A stretch of DNA of 64,000 bases from assembly GCF_029962835.1 (NCBI RefSeq), contig NC_080588.1:44375001-44439000 (forward strand), written 5' to 3'. Position 1 is the stretch's first letter, and each line of letters opens with the position of its first letter. Position numbers and translations under genes: made by a program. Origin of the DNA: Magnolia sinica (taxonomy: Eukaryota; Streptophyta; Magnoliopsida; Magnoliales; Magnoliaceae). Below the pieces are notes generated by a model. That model saw nothing but the letters and a program-made list of their open reading frames with translations, had not been told where the DNA came from and searched no databases. This document shows, in pieces, positions 43,008 to 54,534 of this stretch.

Positions 43008-46000
43008 TGTAATGCCCTGAAATTCGGGGGTCGAGCATAACTCAGCTCCCGAGTTCCAAAACATCACTTATGCAACATATTTAATGATGGATGTATGTTG
43101 ACTGTATTAGTGCATAAAACATGGAATAGATTAAGCCAAAACACAAATATAATTCAGGGATAAGTGAATAAAGCAAGCGGAAGACTTATAGAAATATATG
43201 TGTACAAGTGTAAATCCCTGAAGTACATATACAAACCAGGTCGTATGAAAGTGTTACTTATCAAAATTATAAGTATCAAGTTACATAATTTAAATTTCCA
43301 AAAATAATCCCATAATCCCGCGCATCAGCACGAGGCTCGCTAGAACCCGTCTGAAAACTGCATATAAGAGAAAGCAGCCTCATCATCATCCATCTCCCGC
43401 TCTGCCTCAGAAGTCGCATCCACATCTGCAACATCAGAATCTAAGACAGAGTCTGGTGGGTGTTTAACACCGCCCTAGAACGTGGGAGTGAGTGATCAAC
43501 TCAGTGGAACAATAAGGCACTGGTTAACATGTTATCAGTTCAATCAAACAGTAATGATAAAACAGAACAATTAAATAAATCCTAAGTACTCTTGTTAATG
43601 CAAGGATGTATGCGGAATGATGCGTGCCCTCACACTACACCCTCAGCGTCTTCATCTTACGTTACGCATGACACCATCTCAAAGCGTGCCACATCTACAA
43701 AGCACATGCAAATGCGGTGCATGGATATGATTACCAAGTTGTTATTAGTCCATTTCATACAGCAGGATTGGGAAGCTAAGATACCTTCCTCATATCACCA
43801 TCCAAACAGTGATCCATTCTAGGGTCGTCAATCCTAGGCATCTCATACGATCATATGGTTTGAGGTCGTAGCAAAGGGCTCGTCACCAATCAATGCACGC
43901 CTATCACACCTTTATTACCACAGTTCAGCTCGTCACCTCATTGCGGTATCCAGGTATGCTCAAGATCACTACAAAGGGCTCGTCACCAATCAATGTAGGC
44001 CGACAGCACGAATATAGTGTCCCATACCACCATAATCGGCTCACGAGTTTAGTTGCTCACTGGTCACTATGGGGAGGCTCGTCACCCCAGCGTAGGCCGA
44101 CAACTCGGCCATGGTGTCTCATACCACCATGTCCGACTCATGAGTCTTAGCGGATCAAGGTACCATGGTTATTAGGATTTCACTGGTAAGTTCGGTATCC
44201 TAGATTCAAGCAGTAGTGTCCATACATGGTGAACATACATCGGACAATCGGGTTACTTGACGAACTTGACTAGCACGAGCGCACGTTGAATTGAGCGACA
44301 TAGAGTGCGCAAACACTCCGCGTGGCTAAACCACTGCCGACAACTCTAATACGGCTCGGGTTCGTCTAATACGCCCTACGTGGCGAAAGCAACCTTGGCC
44401 ACGATCGTAAAGCAAATTACCGATTTCCTGGACTAATGCATAGTCCCACACACATTACACTACAACAGATATCCATATGGAATGTAGAACAGTAATGGAG
44501 CAACTACTTAAATCATGGTACATAAGCACTTGAAGAGTATCAACTTAACATAAATGTAAGCATCAGTAATGCTTGAACTTAAATAACATTGAATGTAACT
44601 TGCATAAAGGAAATCATGCACATCAATAGGAGTGTTGAGAATCACTTCTCAATGCCCGCAATTAGTGTAATAAGTTACACTTTAGATCATTCAGGCATTT
44701 CTACAAACACTTAGAATACAAGATACAACATACACGACGTATGTTGGAAAACAAGCATTTGGACAATTCCTTTTACCAAGGAGTTGTCATACATACATCT
44801 AGCATACATACATGACAAATAATCATGGCAAATACAAGTGCATATTTATACGTATACGGTACTTTATACATACACATAGAATACACAAATCTCAATATAA
44901 CACATGCATATCAGGAACACAACATAAACACGACATTTGGCATGTGAAATCTCATCCATAACAAGAATAAATCATTAACTGGCATTGAAAGCCTTGAAAA
45001 CCATAACCTATATACTTAAAGTCCACACCTTAAGCAAGGAAAGAAACACCGAACTGATTTAGACGAGTTGTCTTCGTTAACGGCAATAGAATACCCTAAA
45101 ATAAGGATAAAAATGAGATACAACAACACCAAGACTAATCTAAGGTCTAACACAGATTAGGGTTAGGTTAACTTACCCCAAGATGAACTCAGAATCGTCA
45201 GAATAACGATTCAAAGTGAAGGTTCAAGGATGTAGAAGAATAGGAAAGAATCCAAGATGATTCACCAACTTATCTCTCTCACTTTCTCTCTCTTTTCCAC
45301 CCTCTTTCCAAGCTAGGGTTAGAGAAAATTCGTATGGAAAAGAGAGCTAGGGTTTAAGGACTATAAATAGGCCTATAATTGATGAAAATAACCCCAAGGC
45401 CAAGGTATACTTAGGGTATAACCAAAACCTGACTCTCGCGATCCAACGAAGCACTTCTGGTGGGCCTAAAACCACGAAAGGTCGGACTTAAGCTCACTGA
45501 CCATGGATCTACGTCAGGCTGAGTTTTCGTACCGACCGGCTCTTCAGATCAGCCGTGGCGGACCACACTCAATTCAACAGTCACGGAATCTCGATCAGGT
45601 CCACAAGCACAAGGATATGCCTGGGCCACCTTCCCTGATTAGAGGGTGAAATAGGGTCAGAATCCTACGGTCAGATAGCTTAAAATCGTTGCGCAAGCGA
45701 CACGACTCAGATTTCATAAAAGCTTAATAAATATCCAACCGTTCTCACACTCTTCACTCCAGACTCAATCAAATCGACCTAGAACATCACATGGATTTGA
45801 TTTTCGAGGTGATGGTTAAGCCCAACATGGTGACCGCAACAGCCTAAGATCATCGCTATCGGACTTTCGACGCGCGGTCCAGGTCCAATCCAGATCTTCC
45901 AAAAATTCTCCAGAACAACTGGATTTAGCGATGGATCTCAGATTTCAGAGTAACATAGTGCTAACTAACCTACAAGTTTTGAGCCATGCAGATACAATTT

Positions 46001-46103
46001 AAAGTGATTGATGCGAATTTCACAAGCAATCGAGTATAGCGCTAATTACCCCAAAAACAACTACTTAAGGAAAGATTAGCACAAAATTTCCTAGGTCGTT
46101 ACA
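43008..46103 (-). mobile_element. J: chromovirus-type solo LTR in 3' LTR of H
   Basis: It starts TGTAATGCCCTGAAATTCGG and ends TTCCTAGGTCGTTACA. At 3096 bp it is closely similar to I from end to end, with small indels. No coding region. It lies in the middle of the palindrome array of the host LTR. Confidence 0.88.
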
Positions 46104-47191
46104 CGTAGTGTCCTTAGGACCAGTCATAGATGCGATTTCTTCAATTATAAATAGAACACGAATTTCAGAGTTTCATATCTAATTCAAGAAACATCAAGGC
46201 TTCACTCTGAGATAAGTTTATGTTCATTTTAAGCTACTTAGTGCATATTTAAAATTCTCTTTTGTTAGATTTATTGATTTGATTTTGTTTCTATATTCTA
46301 ATCTAAATTGAAAAGAGGAATTGTTGTATTCCTTCTTCTTGGAATCAAAATCAAATATAGCTAGCCCATCTGGTTTAATTTAAAATCAATTAGAACTTGG
46401 AACCATTTCAAAGTGAGTATTGGACATTGAACTTCTATATTCGAACTTCTACTCCGATTGGTTCTTCTAGGCTATAACAAAAGGAGAAATCCAAGTATTT
46501 TACTTTATTGTAAATTTTCTTCTTTTGGTTTTATTTGAGATTAAGCCAGAAAAATCTCAATTTGTTGGTTATCTGAGGAGAGCTAGAAAACTCAGAAGTG
46601 GGGTTTTTTTTTGGAATTGTGTAAGCCCATTTGAAAGACACAATTGTGAAGGTTTTAGGTGAACCTGTGAAACCTATTTTCATAGTGAACGCTGATATCC
46701 CCTGTGTGAGGATATTAGGAGTGGAGTAGTAAGCTATGTGGCTGTTGTTTAACAGTTGGTGTACACACAGGCGAACCACTATAACTCCTTATGTTTTGCG
46801 GATGTGTGATTTATTTTTCCTATTTTTTATCATTCAAAGTTGTGAGATGTATGAGTGGATGTGAATGTTGTAATATTTACATTTCAAGCACTGTGTGGAG
46901 TATTGTAATAGTTTAGAATTTATTTCTTACTATTTCCTTTATTTCCTTTCAGTTTTAGCTTTTAATTCTCTAATTGTTCTAGTAAGGTTATCCTGCCATA
47001 AACCCTTGGTTTTTATGGTGAAAGGTTGTCCTTAGAACAACTAGAATTTGTGATTACTTTACATTCTGAATTGTGGATTGATATCCTTCTTTTTCTTAGC
47101 TATCTTATTATTTAATTCTACTGTTATTATTTTAAATCTGGCATAGTCCTATTCACCCCCCCCCTCTAGGACATATAACTAAGCCTTTTCA
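46104..47191 (+). repeat. 3' LTR of H, second segment
   Basis: It continues the H LTR through the TATA box (ATTATAAATAGAAC near 46145), the R-U5 region and a shorter poly-C run to ..TAAGCCTTTTCA at 47191. Confidence 0.9.
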
Positions 47192-50010
47192 GTTATCACA
47201 AGAATTAAACCATCAGAAAGTAAACTTTTCTAAATAGCAAAAAGCAAACTATCCTAAAAAGTGAAAAGTAAACTATCCTAAACGGTGAAAAGCAAACTAT
47301 CATAATCCTAAATTCTTTAAAAGCAATAGAACCAACTAGGAAAACTGGTGAAAGCTACCTAGTTATACCACAAGGTTCCTCTTTCGGCTAGTATCTTGAT
47401 AAATTTCTCAGTAAGTTTCGTAACAAGATCATCCAAAATCCCTTTTTGTAATAAGCTTGGATACCCTAAAGCATGATTTTTTAGAGAAATTTGTGGACCT
47501 CAGCATAAAGTTTTCTTTTAATCTCTTAAGGTATCCAAAGTACATATGATTCACCTAAGACAGAAAGTTTCAGAGTTAGTGCAACATGGTGAATCAGATA
47601 CTACAAGTAGATAACATTCAGAAAAATTCTCGGTAAGTGATGTGGTCTCAACATATTCTGAACTTTCGGGCTTCAGTTCAACTTTCAGCTCCTCCTCCCT
47701 TAATGGTAAACATTTAAGATTTGTGGAAGGTGGGGCTTCAGAATAAGGGTTTTCTCAGTTAGTAACAACCACAGAGGTATTGTTTTGCAAGGCATCCATT
47801 ATTTCTTTTATCATAGAATTATTTGAATCTGTAAAATATGCCAAGCGATCTTTCAGAGAGTTGAGATAGTTAGTTGAGAGAGGCTCATTTTTCACATTGA
47901 GATCTTTGGTGATATGCGCAATGAATCCTTCATCTTCTCTTAGAATAGAGGGAAACATGATCTCTTACTCTTCACCTTGGTGAGAGTCAATTATCACCGG
48001 ATACATCTTGCCTTACCCTGCATAGAAAGATTGTGGATCAATAGGCATATTGATGTGAATACTCTGTTCATTATTACTACTCAGTAGAGGTATCATATCG
48101 TCAAGTGTTGACGGCTCAAAAGGTGGCCTTAACTGAGTGGTTTTAAATTCTAGAGTCATCTCGAGCAACTTGTTCATCTCCCTAATCATATTATAATCTA
48201 AATCAAGGGAGTGGTCTACACACGCCTTAAAAGAGTCATGCGGTTCACTTAGAAGGGACTCTTCTTCCACATATAAATCAAATGTGTTAGATGGGTGAAA
48301 TAGATCATTATGGTCGACAATGTCCTGTATCTCATGATCACTTCCTGAACTATAATTGAAATCGATTTCAATGAATCTTGGGCTATAAACTCATGATTCT
48401 CATCCCAATACTTATCATCTTCCAATTTAGTGCAGTTCACAAGTGGGATGAGATCACTTTCCTCACACTGTTTTGCTAGGTTGAATTGAGGCTTAAATAA
48501 ACTAGCCTCTTCCTCCTCATTGAAATCAAGTGTATCATATGACTGGAGCGCATCAGTATCATTACATTTAAAAGACACCCATGTCTCTTGATCATTCCTT
48601 TGGATAGTCATCAAGATTGACTCTTCAGGAAATTAAGCCGTATGCTCGTTAAAATAATCTAACTTTTCATTCTCAATTTCAGTACTCTCCACAAGAGAGT
48701 TAGGATCACTTTCCTTACATTATGTTTCTAGATTGGGTTGAGATTGTGATAACCTAGGCTTTTCAACCTTATCGAGGGGTAATTCAATTGCTTCAAATGA
48801 TTTCATCAAGCCTGCAAAAAGTTGGTTGAACTGTTCTTGATTGTCCGTGAAATTCAAATGTGAATCCTCTTAGATCGTTTCTGGTTGGATTTCAAAGGTA
48901 GGGGATCCAAGAGAATAGTCACTATAATCAATTGTTGGTTCATCTCTCCAATATTGATGTTTCCACTGATCATAGTCATACGGGTCATAGGTGGGAGAGT
49001 TTGATGATTGTTAGTACATATTATCACCTATAATATAATCTTACATTGTTTTCTTCTTGTCTGATGGGTGATAATATTTCTCACTCTCATAATTATGATA
49101 ATCCCAACAATCATGTACTATTTTCTTAATTTATGGGGTGTAATTATTCTCCTGCATATGATCGCATAAGGACTTCTTAGCCGATAGAGCATTGTATTCT
49201 GGTTGGGTCTCGATGATGGTTTTAGAAAAATTTTGAGACATAGGCTGTTTCCTAACATAATCATTTGATAGCCCTTCACAATTTCTCGTATTCTCTAAAA
49301 CTAGCTCAGCATACTGACGTTCCCACTCTTGCATATACATGGTGAAACCATAATCCTAAACCAAATCCTATAATAAAATAAAACAAAAATCCTACAACAT
49401 TAGGGAAAATAAGTAAAGGAGAAGTTAGAAGGAGTTTACCTGTTTGGAGAGCTCTATTTTAGGATCCTACAAAATAGAAAACAATGTTAGTTTCAAAAAA
49501 TAAATAAAAAAAAAACCCTAACCTAAAAACAAAATAAAAAGTTAGTCCTAAAAATAAATTAGTTTCTAAAAAACAAAATAGTTTCTAAAAACAAATTAGG
49601 AAAGCTTCTAAATCTAGAAATAAAAAGAAAAGTTAGTTTCTAAAAAGAAATTAGGAAATTTTCTAAATTTGAAAATAGAAAGAAAAGTTAGTTTCTAAAA
49701 GCAAATTAGGAAAGTTTATAAATCTAGAAATAGAAAGAAAAATTAGTTTCTAAAAACAAACTAGGAAAGTTTCTAAATCTATAAATAGAAAAAAAAGTTA
49801 GTTTCTAAAAACAAATTAAGAAACTTTTTAAATCTAGAATTAGAAAGTAAATTAGTTTCTAAAAAAAAAAAAGTTTCTAAACCTAGAAATAGAAAGCTAA
49901 GTTAGTTTCTAAAATAATTTAAAAAAACCCTAACTTAAAAATAAAAAGTAGAAAAATCCTAATCTTAACCTAATTCCAAAACTAATCAAATCTAAAAAAT
50001 GCAACATCAA
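47192..50010 (-). mobile_element. A: internal region without recognisable RT or integrase
   Basis: This is the rest of element A between copia H and the primer site. On the minus strand, open pieces at 49131-49340, 48249-48614, 48013-48270 and 47755-47958 show mostly acidic, low-complexity protein. The only block I can align is 48013-48270: DHSLDLDYNMIREMN and the following RPPFEP..IPLLSS correspond to the protease-RT linker of C (DHSHDLDGYRIREM, WRPQF, MPLPSN). There is no gag core, RT, RNase H or integrase. With 29169-30157 the internal region is about 3.8 kb, so A is a non-autonomous element. Confidence 0.7.
49545..49930 (-). repeat. tandem ~55 bp repeats in the leader of A
   Basis: Repeated GTTAGTTTCTAAAAACAAATTAGGAAAGTTTCTAAATCTAGAAATAGAAA units (key words GTTTCTAAAA and TCTAGAAATAGAAA), about seven diverged copies. 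A related pyrimidine-rich block is in the leader of C (56190-56520). Confidence 0.85.
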
Positions 50011-50028
50011 TTCCCGTCAACAGCGCCA
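50011..50028 (-). other. primer binding site of A (tRNA-Asp type)
   Basis: The minus strand reads TGGCGCTGTTGACGGGAA, 15 of 18 bases matching the tRNA-Asp-complementary site TGGCGCCGTTGCCGGGGA typical of Athila/Tat elements. It lies six bases inside the 5' LTR. Confidence 0.85.
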
Positions 50029-50034
50029 AAAACT

Positions 50035-51372
50035 TGTTCACAACTTCAAATGTAGGGTCGCAATGTAGTAATAATCTTGATAAGACCGAGGTCGATTCCA
50101 TAGGGACTGAAACTTGTACGTTTCTGAAATTAACTAGAAGTAGAACTAGAAGAAGATGTGAAACTAATTCTGAAGTGATTGAAAAAGTAATTGTGAATAG
50201 AGTAATTAAAACTAAGAATTTAAAGGTGGGAACTAGGGTGCCAAGGATCCACTTGTAGTGATCAGGGAGCCCTCTTGCTTGATTCAAGTAACACAATTAG
50301 AATTGGAGTCCTATCCAATCCAATTGAAAAATATATCAATAAAATGAAATCTGAACTTCCATTGACCTAATTCTCAATAAAGGAGAATTATGATAATTGG
50401 CAGGGATTCCATCACCAAACCATGCCTAGGAGACAATGACAAACAACAAGATTTACCAATCCCTTAGTCTAAAAGCAAGAGAATAGTGAAGATTAGGAAT
50501 GATTTCATCACCCTACCATGCGCAAGGGACGATAGTGAACAACAGGATTTACTAATTTCACAATCTCAAATCAGGAAAAGAAGATACTTAAAGCTATTGC
50601 AGATATACTGTAATTTGAGTTACAATAAACCATTAAAAACTAAAAGTATTTGTTAAATATCAAATTAGAATCCGTGGAGTTTAACATAAACATGAATCAA
50701 AGCAATAGAAACATCCCATCATACTACAAGCCATGCCTCTTAGCCCTACTTAAGAGGTTTAGCCAACCATAGACATGATTGGACCAAAGTCTCTTAAGAA
50801 AAACATAAAAAAAACTAAGGAAGAAGAAGAAAAACTCTTAGCGATGGCTTTTGCACCCTTTTACTCCACTCCTTAAACCCTAAAAGATGTCTAGGAACAT
50901 CCTATAGAGTCCTATTTATAGTTGTGGAACTCCAACTTTCGCACCTAATTGGAGAACTCTAGAAAATGCCTCAAATTTAGGTAATTTGCTGAATTGGACT
51001 TCACTTTGCACAATTTTTTGAAATAGACTTCACTCTGCATAATTTCACAAAATGACCCAGAGTTTCAGACTATGCTTTTTCAGGACGATTTCACAATTCC
51101 TTTTCTTCACATCAAATCTTTGATTCTCTTCATTCCTCACTTAATTTTCTTGGATTTTTGACATATGAATTCTTCAATCTTGGTTTACTAAGATCCATCC
51201 CTCGCCTTGGTGATTCTTGAGCATTAAATCCATGCTTTTAGCACCCTTTTCAATCCAAGCTCTTAAATTCATCTTACAACACAAACATAAGTAAAATAGA
51301 ACATTAAGCATTATCATGTTCAGAAAATCATGACATAAATGGGGGATAATATGCAACATTTGAACCTCAACA
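50035..51372 (-). repeat. A: 5' LTR of Athila-type element A
   Basis: In minus sense it runs from TGTTGAGGTTCAAATGTTGC (51372) to ..GAAGTTGTGAACA (50035). It matches 27857-29168, including the absence of the TTCGATGACATCGAA array. TATA and a variant pre-TATA block (50962-50982) are present. The 5 bp outside the two LTRs of A (AATCA left, CCTTC right) do not match. Confidence 0.87.
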
Positions 51373-52026
51373 CCTTCATGTTTGGATTTAAGTGGCATTG
51401 TGGTTCTTGGGAGTTTTCACATCATCTTCAAGTTGAATGCGGTGACTACAAATTAAAGGGTCAATTCCCTTGAGGTCCGCAATCGTCCATCCAAGGGTTC
51501 ACTTATGTTCTTTGAGAGTAGAGATGAGCATACTATCTTGTTCTTCATTAATGTGGGAAGAAATCACCACTGGGTATATCTTGTCTTAACCTAAATAGGC
51601 ATAATTAAGATCAGCGGGCAAGGATTTTAGGTCAAGTTTTGGTGCCTTGAAACTAGATGGTAGAGGCATTATATTGATTTGAGGCAAAGTCTTAAATTGT
51701 GGCCTCTAGTGGTTAATTTCAAGTACCAGATTGCGTCAAGCAAGGCATTCATCTTCCTAATAATATTGTTATTAAAATCAAGGGAGTGGACCAAGCACAT
51801 CTCCAAAGTGTTGGAGTATAGAGTCAAAAGTACTTTATCTTGCACGAATGAGTCAATCAACTTAACATCATGGGTATCATCAACATCCTTAGGTTGTTTG
51901 CACATGTTGAAAAAAAATATTCAACTCTAATGTCATATCCCCAAAAGATATTTTCATAACTCCATTCTTACAATAGATAATTGCATTTGATATGGCTAGG
52001 AATGGTCTAACAAGAATGATGGGAAT
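51373..52026 (-). pseudogene. B: protease to RT start of an Athila-type pol
   Basis: On the minus strand, RPFLAISNA..CKNGVMKISFG..LEFNIFFNM is the protease C-terminal region. HSLDFNNNIIRKMNALLDA is the linker, and GWTIADLKGIDP and HRIQLE begin the RT domain. The sequence ends at 51373, where A's 5' LTR starts; on the right it is cut at 52026 by C. Stops are present (for example in the linker). It would encode protein maturation and DNA synthesis, but only a fragment is left. Confidence 0.82.
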
Positions 52027-52039
52027 TGTTGAGGGTCAA
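52027..52039 (+). repeat. first 13 bases of C 5' LTR, cut off by K
   Basis: TGTTGAGGGTCAA, the family LTR start; the LTR resumes at 54535 with ATATTGCATATTATCCCCC. Confidence 0.88.
52035..52039. repeat. target site duplication GTCAA, left copy (element K)
   Basis: Exact match to 54530-54534. Confidence 0.93.
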
Positions 52040-52677
52040 TGACGCAGGGATGAACGTGATGAGGATAACTACTCCAAATCCACGGAGCTTCTCTAGACTC
52101 CTCACAGAGACTTCTCGAATCCACGAGGAAAGAAAGCAGAAAATAGAAATAAATTCTAATAAATTTGAAATTGATTAATTGATCATTGATAATTGTTTAA
52201 TGTGTCTCCTTACACCATTAATATAGAAAAAAATAAACTAAAATTCATAATTACCAAAAATAGCAAAATTCTAACTCTAATAAAAATCCTAATTCTAATA
52301 AAACTCTTTTAAGGCCTAATTTCTAAAAATAAAAATTACAAATAAACTTTCTCTAGAAGAGTCCTAATATAACTAAAAGTTATTTCTAAAAGGAAAGAAA
52401 ATCTAAAACTCTAAAAATATTTAAAAAATCAGAATTACTAAAAATAATAAATTTTTTCTAAAAATTCATTTTTGAGCTGAAAGCGCACATTTTTTGACGA
52501 AACGGACAGATGCGACCCACTTTATGGGTCAGTTAAACTCGGATGGTCCGTTTCAGTAAAGATTGATAGGTTATACACCCCATAATTATACCCGGATCAA
52601 AAGTTATGGTCAATTCACGGTCTATCTTCTTTTGACTCAACCATGCTGGGAACGTATCTGTGACACGTTCTACATTA
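52040..52677 (-). repeat. 3' LTR of K
   Basis: It starts (minus sense) TAATGTAGAACGTGTCACAG, where the 5' copy has TGATGTAG, and ends ..CATCCCTGCGTCA at 52040. Confidence 0.9.
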
Positions 52678-53675
52678 GACCCCTCCACTTGAAAAAAACT
52701 CATCCTCGAGTTACGCAAGAAACTTGGCACATGAGTCTGAGATAATTTTTGACGCCGATGTTCATTAGCCCTTTTTTTGTACTTGGCATTAAGCTCTTGA
52801 GCTGACATAATACATGTACTCATGTTTTCCTTGACTTGACTAATATTGATCAGTTCCTTCACATCTGTCTTCAAGATCTCATATTTTTTCTGATAATGTG
52901 GGCAATTAGGCGGACTTGCCCCTGAGACAGGATCAACATGATTTTGTATATCTCGTATGGGAGGCAATTTATCGGGGGGTTCATTGAGCACAATCTCCTT
53001 GAACTCCTGCAAAATTGGCTTCAAATCTTCTGGGATATTCACAGGCTCCATATATTCTTTCTTTTCAACTAATGGATATATATGTCTTGTTTCCTCAGAT
53101 TGTTTGACAAAAGCCTGTTCAGTTGTGAGAGACTGTTCCTCAACTTTAGAAGTCTTGGGTTGGTTCTCCCTTCCCATAGGGCCGAGGATAATCTTTTTAC
53201 CATCTTTATTAAAGATAAATAGGTTATCTCGATCCCTATTTGTAGCATTAATATTATTTTGCCAGGGTTGACCAAGTAACATGTGGCAAGCTTCTATGTC
53301 GACCACGTCACATATTACCTCATCCTTATAATATTTACCAATGGAAAAAGATATACGACATCGTTCAGTTACCTTTGTTTTGTTGACCTCCTTGATCCAT
53401 CCAATTATGTATGGAGATGGGTGTCTTTCTGGTTTCAGTTGTAGCTTTTTCACCATTATTTTTGACACGAAATTCTCATCGCTCCTGACATCGATGATCA
53501 CATTGTAGACTTTTTTGTATGTAGTGCACATTATTCGAAAGATGTTGTCTCGCTGTAATTCTATTTCTACCTTTAGCATGTATAACGACTTCCTCATAAT
53601 CGAAGTGGTGGCCTGTGATTTACCATCATCTGATGGTGCTTTGTAGAAATTGGGGTTGTGTCGTATAGCGGCCAC
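52533..53675 (-). CDS. K: fused pol ORF (protease, RT start, integrase tail)
   Basis: An uninterrupted 380-codon frame whose first codon is GTG; the first ATG is codon 27 (53597). Order: aspartic protease (IIDVRSDENFVSK, ISFSIGKYYKDEV, ACHMLLGQPWQ; about residues 55-140), protease-RT linker, RT entry (PILQEFKEIV, LPPIRDIQNHVD; about 220-250), then directly the integrase C-terminal part (AQELNAKYKKRANEHRRQKL; about 290-310) and read-through into the LTR. RT palm, RNase H and integrase core are missing, with the frame kept. The protease keeps its active Asp but has VR for the usual SG. It may be translated, but an active enzyme is doubtful. Confidence 0.75.
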   Translation of the reverse strand: MAAIRHNPNFYKAPSDDGKSQATTSIMRKSLYMLKVEIELQRDNIFRIMCTTYKKVYNVIIDVRSDENFVSKIMVKKLQLKPERHPSPYIIGWIKEVNKTKVTERCRISFSIGKYYKDEVICDVVDIEACHMLLGQPWQNNINATNRDRDNLFIFNKDGKKIILGPMGRENQPKTSKVEEQSLTTEQAFVKQSEETRHIYPLVEKKEYMEPVNIPEDLKPILQEFKEIVLNEPPDKLPPIRDIQNHVDPVSGASPPNCPHYQKKYEILKTDVKELINISQVKENMSTCIMSAQELNAKYKKRANEHRRQKLSQTHVPSFLRNSRMSFFQVEGSNVERVTDTFPAWLSQKKIDRELTITFDPGIIMGCITYQSLLKRTIRV

Positions 53676-53750
53676 AGGCAGTTGAGCATCACTTTGAGCT
53701 CGGGGCAGAATTAGTGCATCCGCAATATGGTTGAGGGTTACCTACAACAC

Positions 53751-53861
53751 TTACATGGTCAACTGACTCTCCTGGTGGAAAGCTTCCATTCTTTCCAAAA
53801 GATAACGAATCCCTGGATCACCGTCCCCAGGATTTTGATTCATACGTTCATTATTTGTCAT
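53751..53861 (-). pseudogene. K: gag N-terminal remnant
   Basis: A 36-codon frame beginning MTNNERMNQNPGDGDP directly after the primer site and ending at TAA (53751-53753). It looks like the start of a Ty3 gag whose body has been deleted; the pol frame follows after a second stop. Confidence 0.6.
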
Positions 53862-53878
53862 TGGCCCGAGGGGAACCT

Positions 53879-53891
53879 GACTTTGATACCA
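53879..53891 (-). other. primer binding site of K (tRNA-Met type)
   Basis: The minus strand reads TGGTATCAAAGTC, two bases inside the LTR; it matches the tRNA-Met site TGGTATCAGAG apart from one base. Confidence 0.85.
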
Positions 53892-53893
53892 AT

Positions 53894-54529
53894 TGACGCA
53901 GGGATGAACGTGATGAGGATAACTACTTCGAATCCACAAAGCTTCTCTGGACTCCTCACAGAGACTTCTTGAATCCACGAGGAAAGAAAGCAGAAAATAA
54001 AAATAAATTCTAATAAATTTGAAATTGATTAATTGATCATTGATAATTGTCTAATGTGTCTCCTTACACCATTAATATAGAAAAAAATAAACTAAAATTT
54101 GTAATTACCAAAAATAGCAAAATTCTAACTCTAATAAAAATCCTAATTTTAATAAAACTCTTCTAAGGCCTAATTTCTAAAAATAAAAATTACAAATAAA
54201 CTTTCTATAAAAGAGTCCTAGTATAACTAAAAGTTATTTCTAAAAGGAAAGAAAATCTAAAACTCTAAAAATATTTAAAAAAACGGAATTACTAAAAATA
54301 GTAAATTTTTAAAAAAATTCATTTTTGAGCTGAAAGAGCACGTTTTCTGACGAAACGGACAGATGCGACCCACTTTGTTGTCGGTTCACCTCGGATGGCC
54401 CGTTTCAATAAAGATTGATAGGTTGTACGCCCCATAACGATACTCGAATCAAAAGTTATGGTCAATTCACGGTCCATCTTCTTTTGGCTCAACCATGCTG
54501 GGAACATATTTGTGACACGTTCTACATCA
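53894..54529 (-). repeat. 5' LTR of K
   Basis: In minus sense it starts TGATGTAGAACGTGTCACAA and ends CATCCCTGCGTCA; it matches 52040-52677 throughout. Confidence 0.9.
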
Positions 54530-54534
54530 GTCAA
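54530..54534. repeat. target site duplication GTCAA, right copy (element K)
   Basis: Exact match to 52035-52039. Confidence 0.93.

Larger units (their letters stand above)
30158..47191 (+). mobile_element. H: SIRE-type Ty1/copia retrotransposon with env-like ORF and two nested solo LTRs
   Basis: LTRs at 30158-32127 and 42189-47191 (the latter split by J), a tRNA-Met primer site, gag, protease, integrase, RT and RNase H in copia order, a long extra ORF downstream of RNase H and a polypurine tract place it in the SIRE group. Without I and J it is about 10.9 kb, a normal SIRE length. Coding parts carry several stops and frameshifts, so it is inactive. It inserted in the 3' region of A. Confidence 0.9.
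52040..54529 (-). mobile_element. K: 2.5 kb deleted Ty3 element with complete ends
   Basis: Two LTRs of 638 and 636 bp (52040-52677, 53894-54529), a tRNA-Met-type primer site, a polypurine tract (AAGTGGAGGGG on the minus strand, about 52680-52690) and identical GTCAA duplications make this structurally complete. The interior is only 1.2 kb: a gag N-terminal remnant and a pol ORF fused by a large deletion. The LTRs differ by about 8 bases in the first 170 by eye, so it is not new. The protein type is Ty3/chromovirus-like. Confidence 0.9.

Noticed and set aside
52957..53271. 104-codon plus-strand open frame
   Set aside because: Antisense to the K pol frame, which has clear protease motifs.
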